From Bacillota bacterium (GTDB lineage: Bacteria; Bacillota; Clostridia; Lachnospirales; Lachnospiraceae), in the NCBI GenBank assembly GCA_023420935.1, contig JAEZUR010000107.1:1-17121 (forward strand): a DNA stretch of 17,121 nucleotides. The letters are read 5' to 3'. The notes under the pieces were generated by a model. That model worked only from the letters and a program-made list of their open reading frames with translations. It made no database searches and was not told the origin of the DNA. Each line of letters starts with the position of its first letter. Position 1 is the stretch's first letter. This document shows, piece after piece, positions 1 through 8,173 of the stretch. The position numbers and the translations under genes were made by a program.

Positions 1-153
1 TTTCAATATTGTTTTAGTAACTTCAATATTCTCATGATGCGGCCACCCAGTGAGTTCGCTTATACCTTCAACACTAGCATACTCATAAAAGTCAAATATA
101 TCAGATTCTGTCCAATTTCTCATTATCAGTCTTTCGGTTTCTAATGTTTTCAA
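1..153 (-). CDS. GNAT-family acetyltransferase, N-terminal part (3' end outside window)
   Basis: This frame encodes the first 51 residues of a protein beginning (M)KTLETERLIMRNW and continuing to the window edge without a stop. The ETERL-x-(M/L)R-x-W opening is the usual first strand of RimJ/RimL-type GNAT N-acetyltransferases, which transfer acetyl from acetyl-CoA to amino groups of proteins or small molecules. The start is a TTG at 153-151, seven bases after an AAGGAG ribosome binding site; the nearby ATG at 160-158 is in another frame and overlaps that site. The GWPHH segment near residue 40 also fits this family. The acetyl-CoA-binding motif would lie beyond the edge, so the substrate cannot be judged. 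It points the same way as the ABC operon but is separated from it by about 330 bp holding a long palindrome. Confidence 0.7.
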   Translation of the reverse strand, partial: MKTLETERLIMRNWTESDIFDFYEYASVEGISELTGWPHHENIEVTKTILK

Positions 154-280
154 AATACATCTCCTTATATAAATACTCTCCAGTTGAACCTCAATACAAA
201 TATGACTGCTCTATCCATTTCAAAATTTACATAACGCAATCCGATAACACGAAAACACCAACTCTAAACGTAAATACCTA

Positions 281-470
281 CGATAACCAGCCCCGCTAGG
301 TACGTGGAGCATGTTCCCCTAATGCACTGTTGGAAACACGCTATCCTAGATTTTGTGGGACAAAGGCGGACTGTCTTGTCCGTCATTGGCACTCAAAATC
401 TAGGTTAGTGTGTTTCCATCTGTGTGTGAGGGAACATGCTCCATGTACCTAGCGGGGCGTCCCTCTTACA
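281..470. repeat. Long two-stem palindrome A downstream of the ABC operon
   Basis: The core spans 291-457. The outer arms, 291-318 and 430-457, pair over 28 positions: 27 Watson-Crick pairs plus one G-T that is a wobble in plus-strand RNA. A second stem pairs 331-355 with 394-418 (25 positions, one wobble, one T-T mismatch). The apex at 356-393 can form a small GGAC/GTCC hairpin. Internal loops of 11-12 nt separate the two stems. It begins about 28 bp beyond the permease stop codon. There is no U-run after the stem on the minus strand, so it is not a textbook intrinsic terminator, although it may still end or protect the operon transcript. The rest of the 154-485 gap shows no convincing promoter or gene. 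Confidence 0.85.
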
Positions 471-485
471 TTAATTTTAGGTTTT

Positions 486-1823
486 TTATTCAGACTTCAT
501 CGCCTCAATCGCACTAATCTTCGTTGCACGTCTAGCTGGATAATACCCAGAAATAATCCCCACGCCCATTGCGAATGCTGCTGCTGCAATAGGTAACCAG
601 ATTGGTATCATAGAAACCTGTGACATTGCTTCTCCTGTGATGGACCCCGTTGATAGTAAGACTTGAAATAATGGACCGCCAAATTTGTTAATACAAAAGG
701 ATGCTATGTAACTTAGTATAATCCCAATGATTCCACCGATTAAACCTATCATACCTGCTTCAAATAAGAATAATTTCTTTATGTCGGTTATTACACAACC
801 CAGAACCTTCATAACACCAATTTCTTTGGTTCGTTCGTAGATTGACATAACCATGGTATTAGCAATACTGATTGCAGATACTAACATGGCAACTGCTCCT
901 ACACCACCTAGTACCATTTGAAGCATATTAGAAGTCTGTTGCATCGGTTCAAACATACTGTTTAAACTGGTTGTCTGAAATCCTAACTCTTTAATCTGCT
1001 CCTGTACTTTCTTCACATTTTTTACATTATCTACATTGATCTTAATCTGATCATATGCTTTCAAAGCTTTTAGAGCTTTATTACGATCCACTTGCTTTAA
1101 GGTTTTCACGAATTCAGAATAATATCTTTTATATAGATTAATATCCATATAACAACTCCAATCGTATCCCTCAAAACTACCTGTTTGCTCCATTAAAGCA
1201 ATATCATCTATAAATATTTTTTTTGGTTTTGCTTTCTCATCTTTCTGAAATTCGTAGTCATTTATCATAAAAAACATTTTATCTTTTGTTGGATCTATGG
1301 TGATAGGCTTATAAAAGGAACTCGTTGGGTTATAGAAATTAAGCAGAGAATCGCTACCAAATATCAAAGTTTTCGGATTTGCTTCATCTGGATATTCTCC
1401 GTATGTTAATGCTGGAAAACCAAAGCCCTCTAATGTACTTAAGTCCATAGCATATACTTGACAATTACTTTGATAACTCTTACAGAACAAGTCAAGGGAT
1501 GCTTGATATACAGGGGTTACCGTCTTCACGTGTTCCAACGCGCGAATGGATTCCACTAAGGAATCATCCATTTTCTGAACATAGGAATCAACATAATTTC
1601 CTTTGTCATCCATCACGTCAGCATATTGATTCACGGTTACCGTGGTTAGACTACCAAGCTCCATAACTTGCTTCCGAAAATTCGTATTCATTCCAATACC
1701 TATGGAAATCATAACTACAATAGAAATTGTACCAATAACTACACCCACAACAGTTAGTGCAGTTCTGGCTTTTCTTCTGCTTAAGTTACGCAATCCCATT
1801 CGAATCAGATCACTAATCCTCAT
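486..1823 (-). CDS. ABC transporter permease, MacB/FtsX type
   Basis: A 445-residue membrane permease with the MacB/FtsX plan: one N-terminal transmembrane segment (about residues 22-45), a large extracytoplasmic domain (about 50-300) and three C-terminal segments, ending in a GYYPARRA motif followed by ISAIEAMKSE. The N-terminal LRNLSRRKARTALT stretch is typical of the region that contacts the ATPase. Such proteins usually act in mechanotransmission, peptide or lipid handling or efflux rather than uptake. The start chosen is ATG 1823, which overlaps the stop of the preceding gene by 11 nt and implies translational coupling; an upstream frame adding 16 residues runs through the preceding gene and looks spurious. 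It is the last gene of the operon, and no regulator is adjacent. The transported substrate cannot be told from sequence. Confidence 0.9.
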   Translation of the reverse strand: MRISDLIRMGLRNLSRRKARTALTVVGVVIGTISIVVMISIGIGMNTNFRKQVMELGSLTTVTVNQYADVMDDKGNYVDSYVQKMDDSLVESIRALEHVKTVTPVYQASLDLFCKSYQSNCQVYAMDLSTLEGFGFPALTYGEYPDEANPKTLIFGSDSLLNFYNPTSSFYKPITIDPTKDKMFFMINDYEFQKDEKAKPKKIFIDDIALMEQTGSFEGYDWSCYMDINLYKRYYSEFVKTLKQVDRNKALKALKAYDQIKINVDNVKNVKKVQEQIKELGFQTTSLNSMFEPMQQTSNMLQMVLGGVGAVAMLVSAISIANTMVMSIYERTKEIGVMKVLGCVITDIKKLFLFEAGMIGLIGGIIGIILSYIASFCINKFGGPLFQVLLSTGSITGEAMSQVSMIPIWLPIAAAAFAMGVGIISGYYPARRATKISAIEAMKSE

Positions 1824-2118
1824 ACACTTCAATTCCTTTTTTAATTTTTTTCTTTGCAAGAAGGATACCAATTAAACTGCCTATCACTAAACTTGCAATT
1901 GAAATCCCAATGACGAAAAACCAATTAGACAAAAGTGGATCTTTGACAGGAGCACCCATCATACCTTCATCTACTATACCTGGATCACCGCCTTCTACGG
2001 GAGCCATATTTCCACCTACTACTACTGCTTTATTTTGCATTAGAGTACTTGAACCACCTATATCTGCTGCAGCATAAAGAACGCTTACGTTAAATCCTTG
2101 ATCGATTATGATTGTCAT
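1813..2118 (-). CDS. Small single-span membrane protein of the ABC operon
   Basis: A 101-residue protein not recognised as a member of a known family. It has no signal peptide. The first 60 or so residues include a Gly/Met/Pro-rich stretch (GGNMAPVEGGDPGIVDEGMM), followed by a hydrophobic segment (about residues 67-89, WFFVIGISIASLVIGSLIGI) and a lysine-rich tail (KKKIKKG). By the positive-inside rule the tail is cytoplasmic and the Gly/Met-rich part is outside. ATG 2118 is preferred because GGGAG lies eight bases upstream; a further in-frame ATG at 2133 overlaps that ribosome binding site region. It sits between the secreted anchor protein and the permease and overlaps the permease start by 11 nt, so it probably belongs to the same complex. 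The juxtamembrane sequence resembles that of the preceding protein. Confidence 0.75.
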   Translation of the reverse strand: MTIIIDQGFNVSVLYAAADIGGSSTLMQNKAVVVGGNMAPVEGGDPGIVDEGMMGAPVKDPLLSNWFFVIGISIASLVIGSLIGILLAKKKIKKGIEVYED

Positions 2119-2134
2119 ACTATCTTCTCCCATT

Positions 2135-4276
2135 CTAATTCAATTCTTCTTCTTTTTTATGTAATTTCGCTTTATATACTCCGATAATTACTTTACGAAC
2201 AATAACAATACTTGCTATAAAAATAACTACTTGAATTACGATGAAGATTGGGAGCTTCACAATTTCCTTTTTGGCTGCCGGAATTTCAGGCATTTCTCCT
2301 CCCATATTTCCTGCATCTACAACAACTGGTGCAGCAACAAAAGCCTCAAATTCTGTTGGAACTTCTATACTATTTCCATTACTGTCTTCGTATGTAATGA
2401 TTAATGTACCTTTACCATTGGCATTTTCAATATTAGGAGTTAACTCCATCTCATGATTACCACCTGTACCTGCCTCTACATTACCAATAAATAGAGTTTG
2501 CTGCGTTGGAGTAAAGTCAGTGCTTTCAACCCTAGCCGTGACATTACTTAATACTGACTTACCCATGTTATAAAAATCAAAGCTCATATTCGTTGGTGTA
2601 TATGCGGTTGGTGCTTCCCAAGTTCCTACGATAATATTACTAACGGTAGGTCTTGAATTCTCCATAACGGATAGGTTAATAATTTGTGATATAGTAAGTC
2701 CTGTGGAAATTTGATTTTCTAGTTTTTGCATTCCTTCATATTCATATTCGAAGTCAATTTTTAGAGGATATGCTTTAGTGACACAATCTGCTTTTACTCT
2801 TAACTCTATCTCTTTATGTACGGTTTCTCCTGGTTTAACGGAAGATAGGTAGAAGCTATTACTTCCCTTGGTTACAGAGAATACATTCTCTTCTGATGAC
2901 AACGTAACCTTTATGTTATTCGCACTTAATGAATTATGCGTATTAAAGATATCAAAGGAAAATACAAAGGTTTTTCCAGCTTTAATATCCTCAGTATCTG
3001 TTTTAAAATCACTAATAATTAATTTTGGCACTCCTGCAGATTCCTCTTTTGGATTGGATACATTTAAGACATATACTTTTGATACCTCCGTGGGAGCATA
3101 CACCTTTCCATCCTGATCTTTATAAGAGAACTGTAGATCGATCTCATTTAACCCTTCGACAACTTGTTTTGAAACTGTAAATTTCATTGTTATTTTCTTG
3201 GTTTCACCAGCCGCAATTAATTTAACGTATTTATATGGTTCTGCATTTTTAGGACTAAAAGTCGTAGCTGTTAGGTTGGTTGGTGTTATTTTAATTTCTT
3301 TCATATCCACATCGCTTTTATTTTTAATATTAAAGCTAATGCTTACGCTACCTCCAGCCTTTGGAACGCTTGGCGATTGGGTTACATCACTAATCACTAA
3401 ATCTGCTGTAATTCCATCTGTTGATTTCATTTTTAATGGAATATAAACATTTGTTGTCTCTGTTTCGTATGCTTTTCCTTCGGAGTCTTTAAATACAGTC
3501 TTTATTGTTAGTGTCTTTACTCCACTAGTAGCAGCCTCAGAAACCTTTACAGGGATAATGAGAGATTTCGATGATCCACTGCCTAGATCACCAATTATTT
3601 TCTTCTCCGTAGTATAGCCAGGCAATATTCCATCTGCTGTGTAACCTTCCACAGAGATGTATGCACTATAAGCTGTAAGAGCTCCTTGATTTCTTGCTGT
3701 TAGTGAAATATCAAATTCTTCTCCTGCTGCTAAATCATCTTTGAAAAACACGTTATCAAAGGCGATGCTTGGATTTGATTTCTCCTGGGTTACCTTCACA
3801 ATGACAGGTGCCACTAAATTAGTTGTAACGACTGCGCTATTATCACTATTGAGAGCAGTGAAACTAAAGTACAGTTTATAAGTACCTATTTTAGCACTAT
3901 CTTTTACTTTCATCGTAAAATTAAGATAGGTTGTAACACCACTGATATCCGTTACGCTATTCATATAATCAGTAGATAAAGTAATCTTAGAGGTCACCTC
4001 TAAAGGTGCTCCTGTGGTATCAACATTAATATATGGTTTAACGATTAATGGATAATCTCCGATTGCTTTTACTGGTATTTTCAAAGTAAACTCTGTACCT
4101 GGAGTTACATTATATGGTTCTATGTCCTGGCTTAAAATTACATTTCCTTGTTTGACTGGATCTCCAGTTGGTTCGCCCTCTGCCTGCACCACCATCTGCT
4201 TTTGAGCACCGTTAAATGCTACAATCATTGTTAGAACTAATATACTTAATAAAATACCTTTAATTTTCTTCATCAT
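2135..4276 (-). CDS. Secreted, C-terminally anchored Ig-like (NEW3/COG1361-type) protein
   Basis: A 713-residue exported protein. Residues 1-32 form a signal peptide (KKIK, a hydrophobic core, then VQA as probable cleavage site). The body is a series of beta-rich modules, roughly 40-170, 180-280, 290-405, 415-540 and 550-645. They share patterns such as F-(D/N)-I-x-N-x-(G/S/H), for example SFNIKNKSDVDM and SFDFYNMGKSV, like the NEW3/CARDB-type Ig folds of COG1361 proteins. A Gly/Met linker (GNMGGEMPEIP) leads to a transmembrane segment at about 675-693 and a basic tail. The ATPase gene overlaps the start by 17 nt; ATG 4273 is an alternative three bases downstream with better spacing from AAGGAG. 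Being locked between ABC genes, it is probably the extracytoplasmic partner of the transporter. Its ligand is unknown. Confidence 0.8.
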   Translation of the reverse strand: MMKKIKGILLSILVLTMIVAFNGAQKQMVVQAEGEPTGDPVKQGNVILSQDIEPYNVTPGTEFTLKIPVKAIGDYPLIVKPYINVDTTGAPLEVTSKITLSTDYMNSVTDISGVTTYLNFTMKVKDSAKIGTYKLYFSFTALNSDNSAVVTTNLVAPVIVKVTQEKSNPSIAFDNVFFKDDLAAGEEFDISLTARNQGALTAYSAYISVEGYTADGILPGYTTEKKIIGDLGSGSSKSLIIPVKVSEAATSGVKTLTIKTVFKDSEGKAYETETTNVYIPLKMKSTDGITADLVISDVTQSPSVPKAGGSVSISFNIKNKSDVDMKEIKITPTNLTATTFSPKNAEPYKYVKLIAAGETKKITMKFTVSKQVVEGLNEIDLQFSYKDQDGKVYAPTEVSKVYVLNVSNPKEESAGVPKLIISDFKTDTEDIKAGKTFVFSFDIFNTHNSLSANNIKVTLSSEENVFSVTKGSNSFYLSSVKPGETVHKEIELRVKADCVTKAYPLKIDFEYEYEGMQKLENQISTGLTISQIINLSVMENSRPTVSNIIVGTWEAPTAYTPTNMSFDFYNMGKSVLSNVTARVESTDFTPTQQTLFIGNVEAGTGGNHEMELTPNIENANGKGTLIITYEDSNGNSIEVPTEFEAFVAAPVVVDAGNMGGEMPEIPAAKKEIVKLPIFIVIQVVIFIASIVIVRKVIIGVYKAKLHKKEEELN

Positions 4277-5009
4277 GTTCTCCTTCTCCCACTGTTTTGC
4301 TAACTTCTTTTACTTCTATACTTTGAATCTTTCCATCCAGAATATGTATAATCTTGTCTGCGTAATCAGCCAGACGTGGGTCATGGGTAACCATAACAAT
4401 AGTCTGGTTATTATCTCTTGCAATCGTTTTGATTAAATCCATAACTTCCATTGCTGTCTTGGTATCTAAGTTACCAGTAGGCTCGTCTGCAAACACAATC
4501 TCTGGCCTTGCAACAAATGCTCTTGCAATGCCGACTCTCTGTTGCTGTCCTCCACTCATTTCTTTTGGTTTATGCTTTAGCCTGGAACCAAGGCCTACTT
4601 TAACCAGCATGTCTTTTGCAAGTTGTTTGCGTAGCTTAGTTCGTACTCGCTTAAAAATCAATGGAAACTCAACATTTTCTAGTGCCGTCATGGAATCCAT
4701 TAAATTATAGGACTGGAAAACGAAACCTAGGTAACGTTGTCTGAATTTAGCCAGCCCACGCTCACTCATCTTTGGTATATGTTTTCCTTTTATTATAATC
4801 TGTCCGGATGTTGTCTTTTCAATGCCAGCCATAAGATTTAATAAGGTTGATTTTCCTGATCCAGAGGTACCAAGGAGACAGCAAAACTCACCTTTATTTA
4901 TCTCAAAACTCACATCATCCACTGCACTAATTCGCTCAGAACCCATCCGGTAGATTTTACGAACATTTTTTACTTCAATAATCTTTTCCAGTTCATTTTC
5001 CAACTCCAC
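4260..5009 (-). CDS. ABC transporter ATP-binding protein (LolD/MacB class)
   Basis: A 249-residue nucleotide-binding subunit that powers the FtsX-like permease three genes downstream. Visible motifs are Walker A GTSGSGKST (47-55), a Q-loop at Gln99 (VFQSYNLM), signature MSGGQQQRV (151-159), Walker B IVFADEPTGNLD (171-182) and the switch His209 (MVTHD). The DEPTGNLD form is characteristic of the LolD/MacB/FtsE class. The frame opens with GTG at 5009, directly against an AGAGGTG ribosome binding site, so the TTG at 5003, six bases from it, may be the true start. It is the first gene of the operon and overlaps the next by 17 nt. A possible promoter lies about 40 bp upstream. Confidence 0.93.
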   Translation of the reverse strand: MELENELEKIIEVKNVRKIYRMGSERISAVDDVSFEINKGEFCCLLGTSGSGKSTLLNLMAGIEKTTSGQIIIKGKHIPKMSERGLAKFRQRYLGFVFQSYNLMDSMTALENVEFPLIFKRVRTKLRKQLAKDMLVKVGLGSRLKHKPKEMSGGQQQRVGIARAFVARPEIVFADEPTGNLDTKTAMEVMDLIKTIARDNNQTIVMVTHDPRLADYADKIIHILDGKIQSIEVKEVSKTVGEGEHDEEN

Positions 5010-5040
5010 ACCTCTTTACACAATATGCCTATTTTTACAT

Positions 5041-5069
5041 ATAATACTACTATGAAAATCTTACTTTAA
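5041..5069 (-). promoter_or_regulatory. Candidate promoter of the ABC operon
   Basis: On the minus strand TTAAAG (5069-5064) and TATTAT (5046-5041) are separated by 17 bp, a sigma-A-like arrangement just upstream of the ATPase start. The -35 match is only moderate, so this is tentative. Confidence 0.4.
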
Positions 5070-5143
5070 GTCTATGAAATTTCTTACAAATTTCTGAATT
5101 ATTCATACTAGCTTCCAACTGTGTTAATATATGTCCCAATATA

Positions 5144-5190
5144 ACAAAAAAACACCTTTTAATCTTTCTATATTGACTAAAAGGTGTCTA
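5144..5190 (-). terminator. Intrinsic terminator after the AI-2E-family gene
   Basis: A perfect 10-bp stem (5178-5187 with 5152-5161) with a 16-nt loop is followed on the minus strand by a run of about seven T. It lies 20 bp past the stop codon of the AI-2E-family gene and separates that unit from the ABC operon. Confidence 0.9.
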
Positions 5191-5207
5191 TCGTTTCATA
5201 AATAATT

Positions 5208-6419
5208 CTATTTTTTCTTGGGTATTTCTTCTACTTTTACCTCTTTGGGATGCTGCTTTTGTTCTATTCGGTAATCAATGTATTTTACAAATAAAACTTT
5301 TAGGAATGCTCCAACTGGAACAGCTAATAACATACCTAGTAGTCCCCCAATTGCACTACCAAAGATCAGAGAAACTACGACTAATAATGGATGAATATTA
5401 ATATTTTGACTTAATAGTCTTGGTCCAATGACATTACCATCTATGGTCTGAATAATAAATAGTAATATTATACCAATAATTAATTGTTTGTACTGGCCGT
5501 TTAATAAGCATACAGTGATGGTTCCGATATAGGCTATAATCGGTCCACAGTAAGGAATCATATTACCAATACCAGCTAAGATACCAATCACTAATGCAAA
5601 CTTCACATTAATTACAGATAGTGCAATACTAATCAGTACCATCATAACAAATGCATCCATTAATTGACCTCTGATATATCCAGAAAAAACAGTGTCTGCA
5701 TCAGTAATAAAACCACGAAGACGTTTATTAGTCTTATCACCGCATAAAGCATGAAAAATCTTGCTAATATATGCTTTCATCATCTTACCATCAATTAAGA
5801 AGTAAATGCATATGATTAACGCAAATACAAACGTAGATAAATAACCTGAAAAATTAGTAATTGAACTAATTGCTGACATAGCAACATTCTGTATTGCTGT
5901 TAACGCATAGGTCCCCACTTGCTTTACATACTGAGACAATTCTGCTGATTGAATATCTAGTTGACCCATTTTATCTGTGATCATATTAATAAAATCTTGA
6001 ATAATAGTCTTATATTCATTGGCTAACACAATAATATCATCAAAGTTTGCTACTCGAAGCTGATTCGTTACGCTAAATACTAAAATTGAGATAATCGACG
6101 CTAATAGAAAAAATAATCCTAGTATTGTAGTTAATACCGCATAAGACCGGCATGAGCTCTGTCTCTTTTTTAAAAATTTTATCTTTTTATACTTCTCTTC
6201 TAAAAAGTCAACCACAGGTTCTAGTAAATATGCAAATACGAAGCCAATAATCACTGGTTTAATCACAGCTAAGAGCCAACTAAGTTTTTCTAATATCTCA
6301 TTTAAAATAATTGGAGCATTTTTTGCCACCAAACTAAAACAATAGATTACCATTGCTGTTATAATGACATATATAGATATCTGCGTGTACTTTTTATTCG
6401 AATTGTTCATAAATCGCAT
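5208..6419 (-). CDS. AI-2E family transporter (TqsA/YdiK-like membrane protein)
   Basis: A 403-residue polytopic membrane protein. Two hydrophobic segments lie at 13-31 and 50-70, one at 95-115 and several in the C-terminal half (about 190-210, 255-305, 310-330, 340-380). The family motif GNMIPYCGPIIAYIG lies at 285-299, and the C-terminal pattern of Gly-rich helices ending in a charged tail is typical. Members have been linked to autoinducer-2 export, ion antiport or other small-molecule export, so the substrate here is open. ATG 6419 follows AGGGGA by about eight bases. The gene starts only 27 bp after the cytidylate-kinase-like gene and ends in a good terminator, so the two are probably one transcript. 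Confidence 0.9.
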   Translation of the reverse strand: MRFMNNSNKKYTQISIYVIITAMVIYCFSLVAKNAPIILNEILEKLSWLLAVIKPVIIGFVFAYLLEPVVDFLEEKYKKIKFLKKRQSSCRSYAVLTTILGLFFLLASIISILVFSVTNQLRVANFDDIIVLANEYKTIIQDFINMITDKMGQLDIQSAELSQYVKQVGTYALTAIQNVAMSAISSITNFSGYLSTFVFALIICIYFLIDGKMMKAYISKIFHALCGDKTNKRLRGFITDADTVFSGYIRGQLMDAFVMMVLISIALSVINVKFALVIGILAGIGNMIPYCGPIIAYIGTITVCLLNGQYKQLIIGIILLFIIQTIDGNVIGPRLLSQNINIHPLLVVVSLIFGSAIGGLLGMLLAVPVGAFLKVLFVKYIDYRIEQKQHPKEVKVEEIPKKK

Positions 6420-6446
6420 AGATGGGTTCCCCTAACTGTTTTTATT

Positions 6447-7055
6447 CTAAAGTTCTAAAAATGCCTTGATACATGCAACTGTGTGATCAATTCCCCCAAA
6501 GTCACTGCGAATAGACAAATGATAGTTATTTACATTACCCCATTTCTCACTAGCATGATAATTATAATAATTGGCTCTGCGTTTATCATACTTAGTTACA
6601 TTCTCTGTTGCTTTTTCTTTCGGCAGATTATATAACTCAATCGCCCGATTGGTACGATACGCAATTTCTGCACAGATGAAAATATTTACTACATTTGGAT
6701 TATCCCTTAATATATAGTCTGCGCAACGACCTACAATAATACAAGGTCCTTCTTCTGCCACCTTACGAATCACATTGGATTGTGCTAGAAATATTCTATC
6801 ATCTAAGGATAAATTAGAAAATCCAAAATCTTGATTCCCGTAAGCACTCATCCCCATTGCAATGGAATATAGCAAACTATTGGTTGCTTTTTCTTCAGCA
6901 CGTTCAAATGCTGCTTCTGCGAATCCACTCTCTTTTGCTGCTCTAGTTATTAATTCATTATCATAAAATGGTATCTGAAATAGCTCTGCAAGTTTCTGAC
7001 CAATCTCCCTGCCACCACTTCCGTACTGTCTGCTGATTGTAATCACCTTATTCAT
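6447..7055 (-). CDS. Cytidylate kinase-like family protein
   Basis: A 202-residue protein opening with ITISRQYGSGGREIG, the P-loop of the cytidylate-kinase-like family (phosphate loop about residues 8-19). Further family features are the FYDNELITRAA segment (30-40) and PCIIVGRCADYIL (105-117), followed by a basic lid-like region (RTNRAIELYN, YDKRRANYY). It is shorter than canonical Cmk and lacks its insert, so it is better placed with the uncharacterised cytidylate-kinase-like proteins common in Clostridia than named cmk. The substrate is presumably a nucleoside monophosphate, but this is not shown. ATG 7055 is preceded by GGAGG at seven bases. It has its own promoter and probably shares a transcript with the AI-2E-family gene. 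Confidence 0.88.
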   Translation of the reverse strand: MNKVITISRQYGSGGREIGQKLAELFQIPFYDNELITRAAKESGFAEAAFERAEEKATNSLLYSIAMGMSAYGNQDFGFSNLSLDDRIFLAQSNVIRKVAEEGPCIIVGRCADYILRDNPNVVNIFICAEIAYRTNRAIELYNLPKEKATENVTKYDKRRANYYNYHASEKWGNVNNYHLSIRSDFGGIDHTVACIKAFLEL

Positions 7056-7163
7056 ACTAATTCCTCCATTCCCAATTCTTAAGCCCTTTTAAATGAGTAA
7101 AACTTCTAATAATAAGTCACTAAAAGTAATGTAACTTCCTTTGTTTATTCTATTTGTACATTT

Positions 7164-7173
7164 ATTATACCAT
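7164..7173 (-). promoter_or_regulatory. Extended -10 promoter of the kinase/AI-2E unit
   Basis: The minus strand reads ATGGTATAAT, a perfect TATAAT with the TG extension. No good -35 is seen at 17 bp, which is common with extended -10 promoters. The implied transcript start near 7157 leaves a leader of about 100 nt before the kinase ATG, with no riboswitch-like structure evident. Confidence 0.6.
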
Positions 7174-7223
7174 AACCTTATATATAATTGTAGGCTTTAA
7201 ACTGATTATAATCTAAAATTTCA

Positions 7224-8099
7224 TTATTCTACCAGTATAGAATAGAATTTTTCGAATGTCTGACCTTCCAACAGAGTATTCCCCCACTCTCTGTCTGATA
7301 GACTTCCTTCAAAATTATCTTTATCACATCTTCCATACCAAGGTTCGATGCAGATAAATGGTGCATTCTTTTTGGCAGGAGACCATACCCCAAATAAAGG
7401 CGCATCAAAGCTTACTGTTATATATGGTTTCTTATCAGGGTTCAATAAAGACACTTTCCCAGTTTGATTACCTTCAATCACCAAAGCATCCTCATCAAAT
7501 AAATGTTCCGTAATTGGAAGAATACCCTTATTTAAAGCTAAGGTCTCTGTACCTTCTATTGCTAATCCATTTTCATTTATCTTTCTACACTCTATAGTTT
7601 CACATCCTGCAAACTCAATATTATAATCAGTTTGATCTCCTTGATGAACTAGAGGACACATAAATGCAGGGTGACCCCCAATAGAAAAATACATCGTCTT
7701 ATCGTCTAAATTTATTACTCTCCAGAATACTTTGACAGCACTGCCTTCTAATCCATACCCTATCTCCAAAGCAAACTCAAAAGGATAAGCTTTTCTTGTC
7801 TCTTCATTTGCCTCTAATCGAAAGAAAATGCTATCCTCACTTTTCTTAATAACATGAAACTCCATATCTCTTGCAAATCCATGTTGGGACATAGAATATG
7901 TGTTACCCTCATATGTATACTGTTGATTATTCAGACTTCCTACAATTGGAAAAAGGATAGGAGAGGAACGTTTCCAGTACAGCGGATCTGCATTCCATAA
8001 ATAATTAACTCCTGTTTTATTACTTTGTAGCAACGTTAATTCTGCACCAAGTTCATTCACTTCAATGGTTATATCTTGATTTTTTAATCTATGTTTCAT
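7224..8099 (-). CDS. Aldose 1-epimerase family protein, LacX type
   Basis: A 291-residue galactose-mutarotase-fold enzyme expected to interconvert alpha and beta anomers of a sugar or sugar phosphate in the cytoplasm. The LacX-like signature is visible: SPILFPIVGSL (about 46-56), SQHGFARD (71-78, His73), SIGGHPAFMCPL (139-150, His143) and FICIEPWYGRCD (248-259, Glu252 as likely catalytic base). ATG 8099 is chosen because AAAGGAGG lies nine bases upstream; the frame is open back to a GTG at 8108, but that codon abuts the ribosome binding site. The gene sits just after the terminator of apt, and no clear promoter fits between them, so expression may depend on read-through. No sugar operon surrounds it, so the natural sugar is unknown. 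Confidence 0.88.
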   Translation of the reverse strand: MKHRLKNQDITIEVNELGAELTLLQSNKTGVNYLWNADPLYWKRSSPILFPIVGSLNNQQYTYEGNTYSMSQHGFARDMEFHVIKKSEDSIFFRLEANEETRKAYPFEFALEIGYGLEGSAVKVFWRVINLDDKTMYFSIGGHPAFMCPLVHQGDQTDYNIEFAGCETIECRKINENGLAIEGTETLALNKGILPITEHLFDEDALVIEGNQTGKVSLLNPDKKPYITVSFDAPLFGVWSPAKKNAPFICIEPWYGRCDKDNFEGSLSDREWGNTLLEGQTFEKFYSILVE

Positions 8100-8122
8100 T
8101 TTGGACACCCTCCTTTATTCTA

Positions 8123-8166
8123 AAAAACCTATGAGCTACTGTCTTACAGATTACTCATAGGTTTTT
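8123..8166 (-). terminator. Strong hairpin terminator between apt and the epimerase gene
   Basis: A perfect 13-bp stem (8123-8135 with 8154-8166) has an 18-nt loop and A/T runs on both sides, so it could work in both directions. It lies eight bases after the apt stop codon, and its T-run ends only about eight bases before the epimerase ribosome binding site. Confidence 0.9.
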
Positions 8167-8173
8167 CTATCAT

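Noticed and set aside
177..290. Promoter for the acetyltransferase
   Set aside because: A TTGAGG/TATATA pair at 17 bp exists, but its -10 overlaps the ribosome binding site, which makes it implausible.
291..457. Palindrome A as an intrinsic terminator
   Set aside because: No T-run follows the stem on the minus strand, so the standard terminator definition is not met; it is kept as a repeat.
2868..3116. Plus-strand open frames opposite the 713-residue gene
   Set aside because: Low-complexity shadows of the minus-strand Ig-repeat gene, with no ribosome binding site or homology.
7056..7223. Riboswitch or structured leader before the kinase gene
   Set aside because: The 168-bp gap is AT-rich with only a short GATTATAATC palindrome; no aptamer-like pattern was found.
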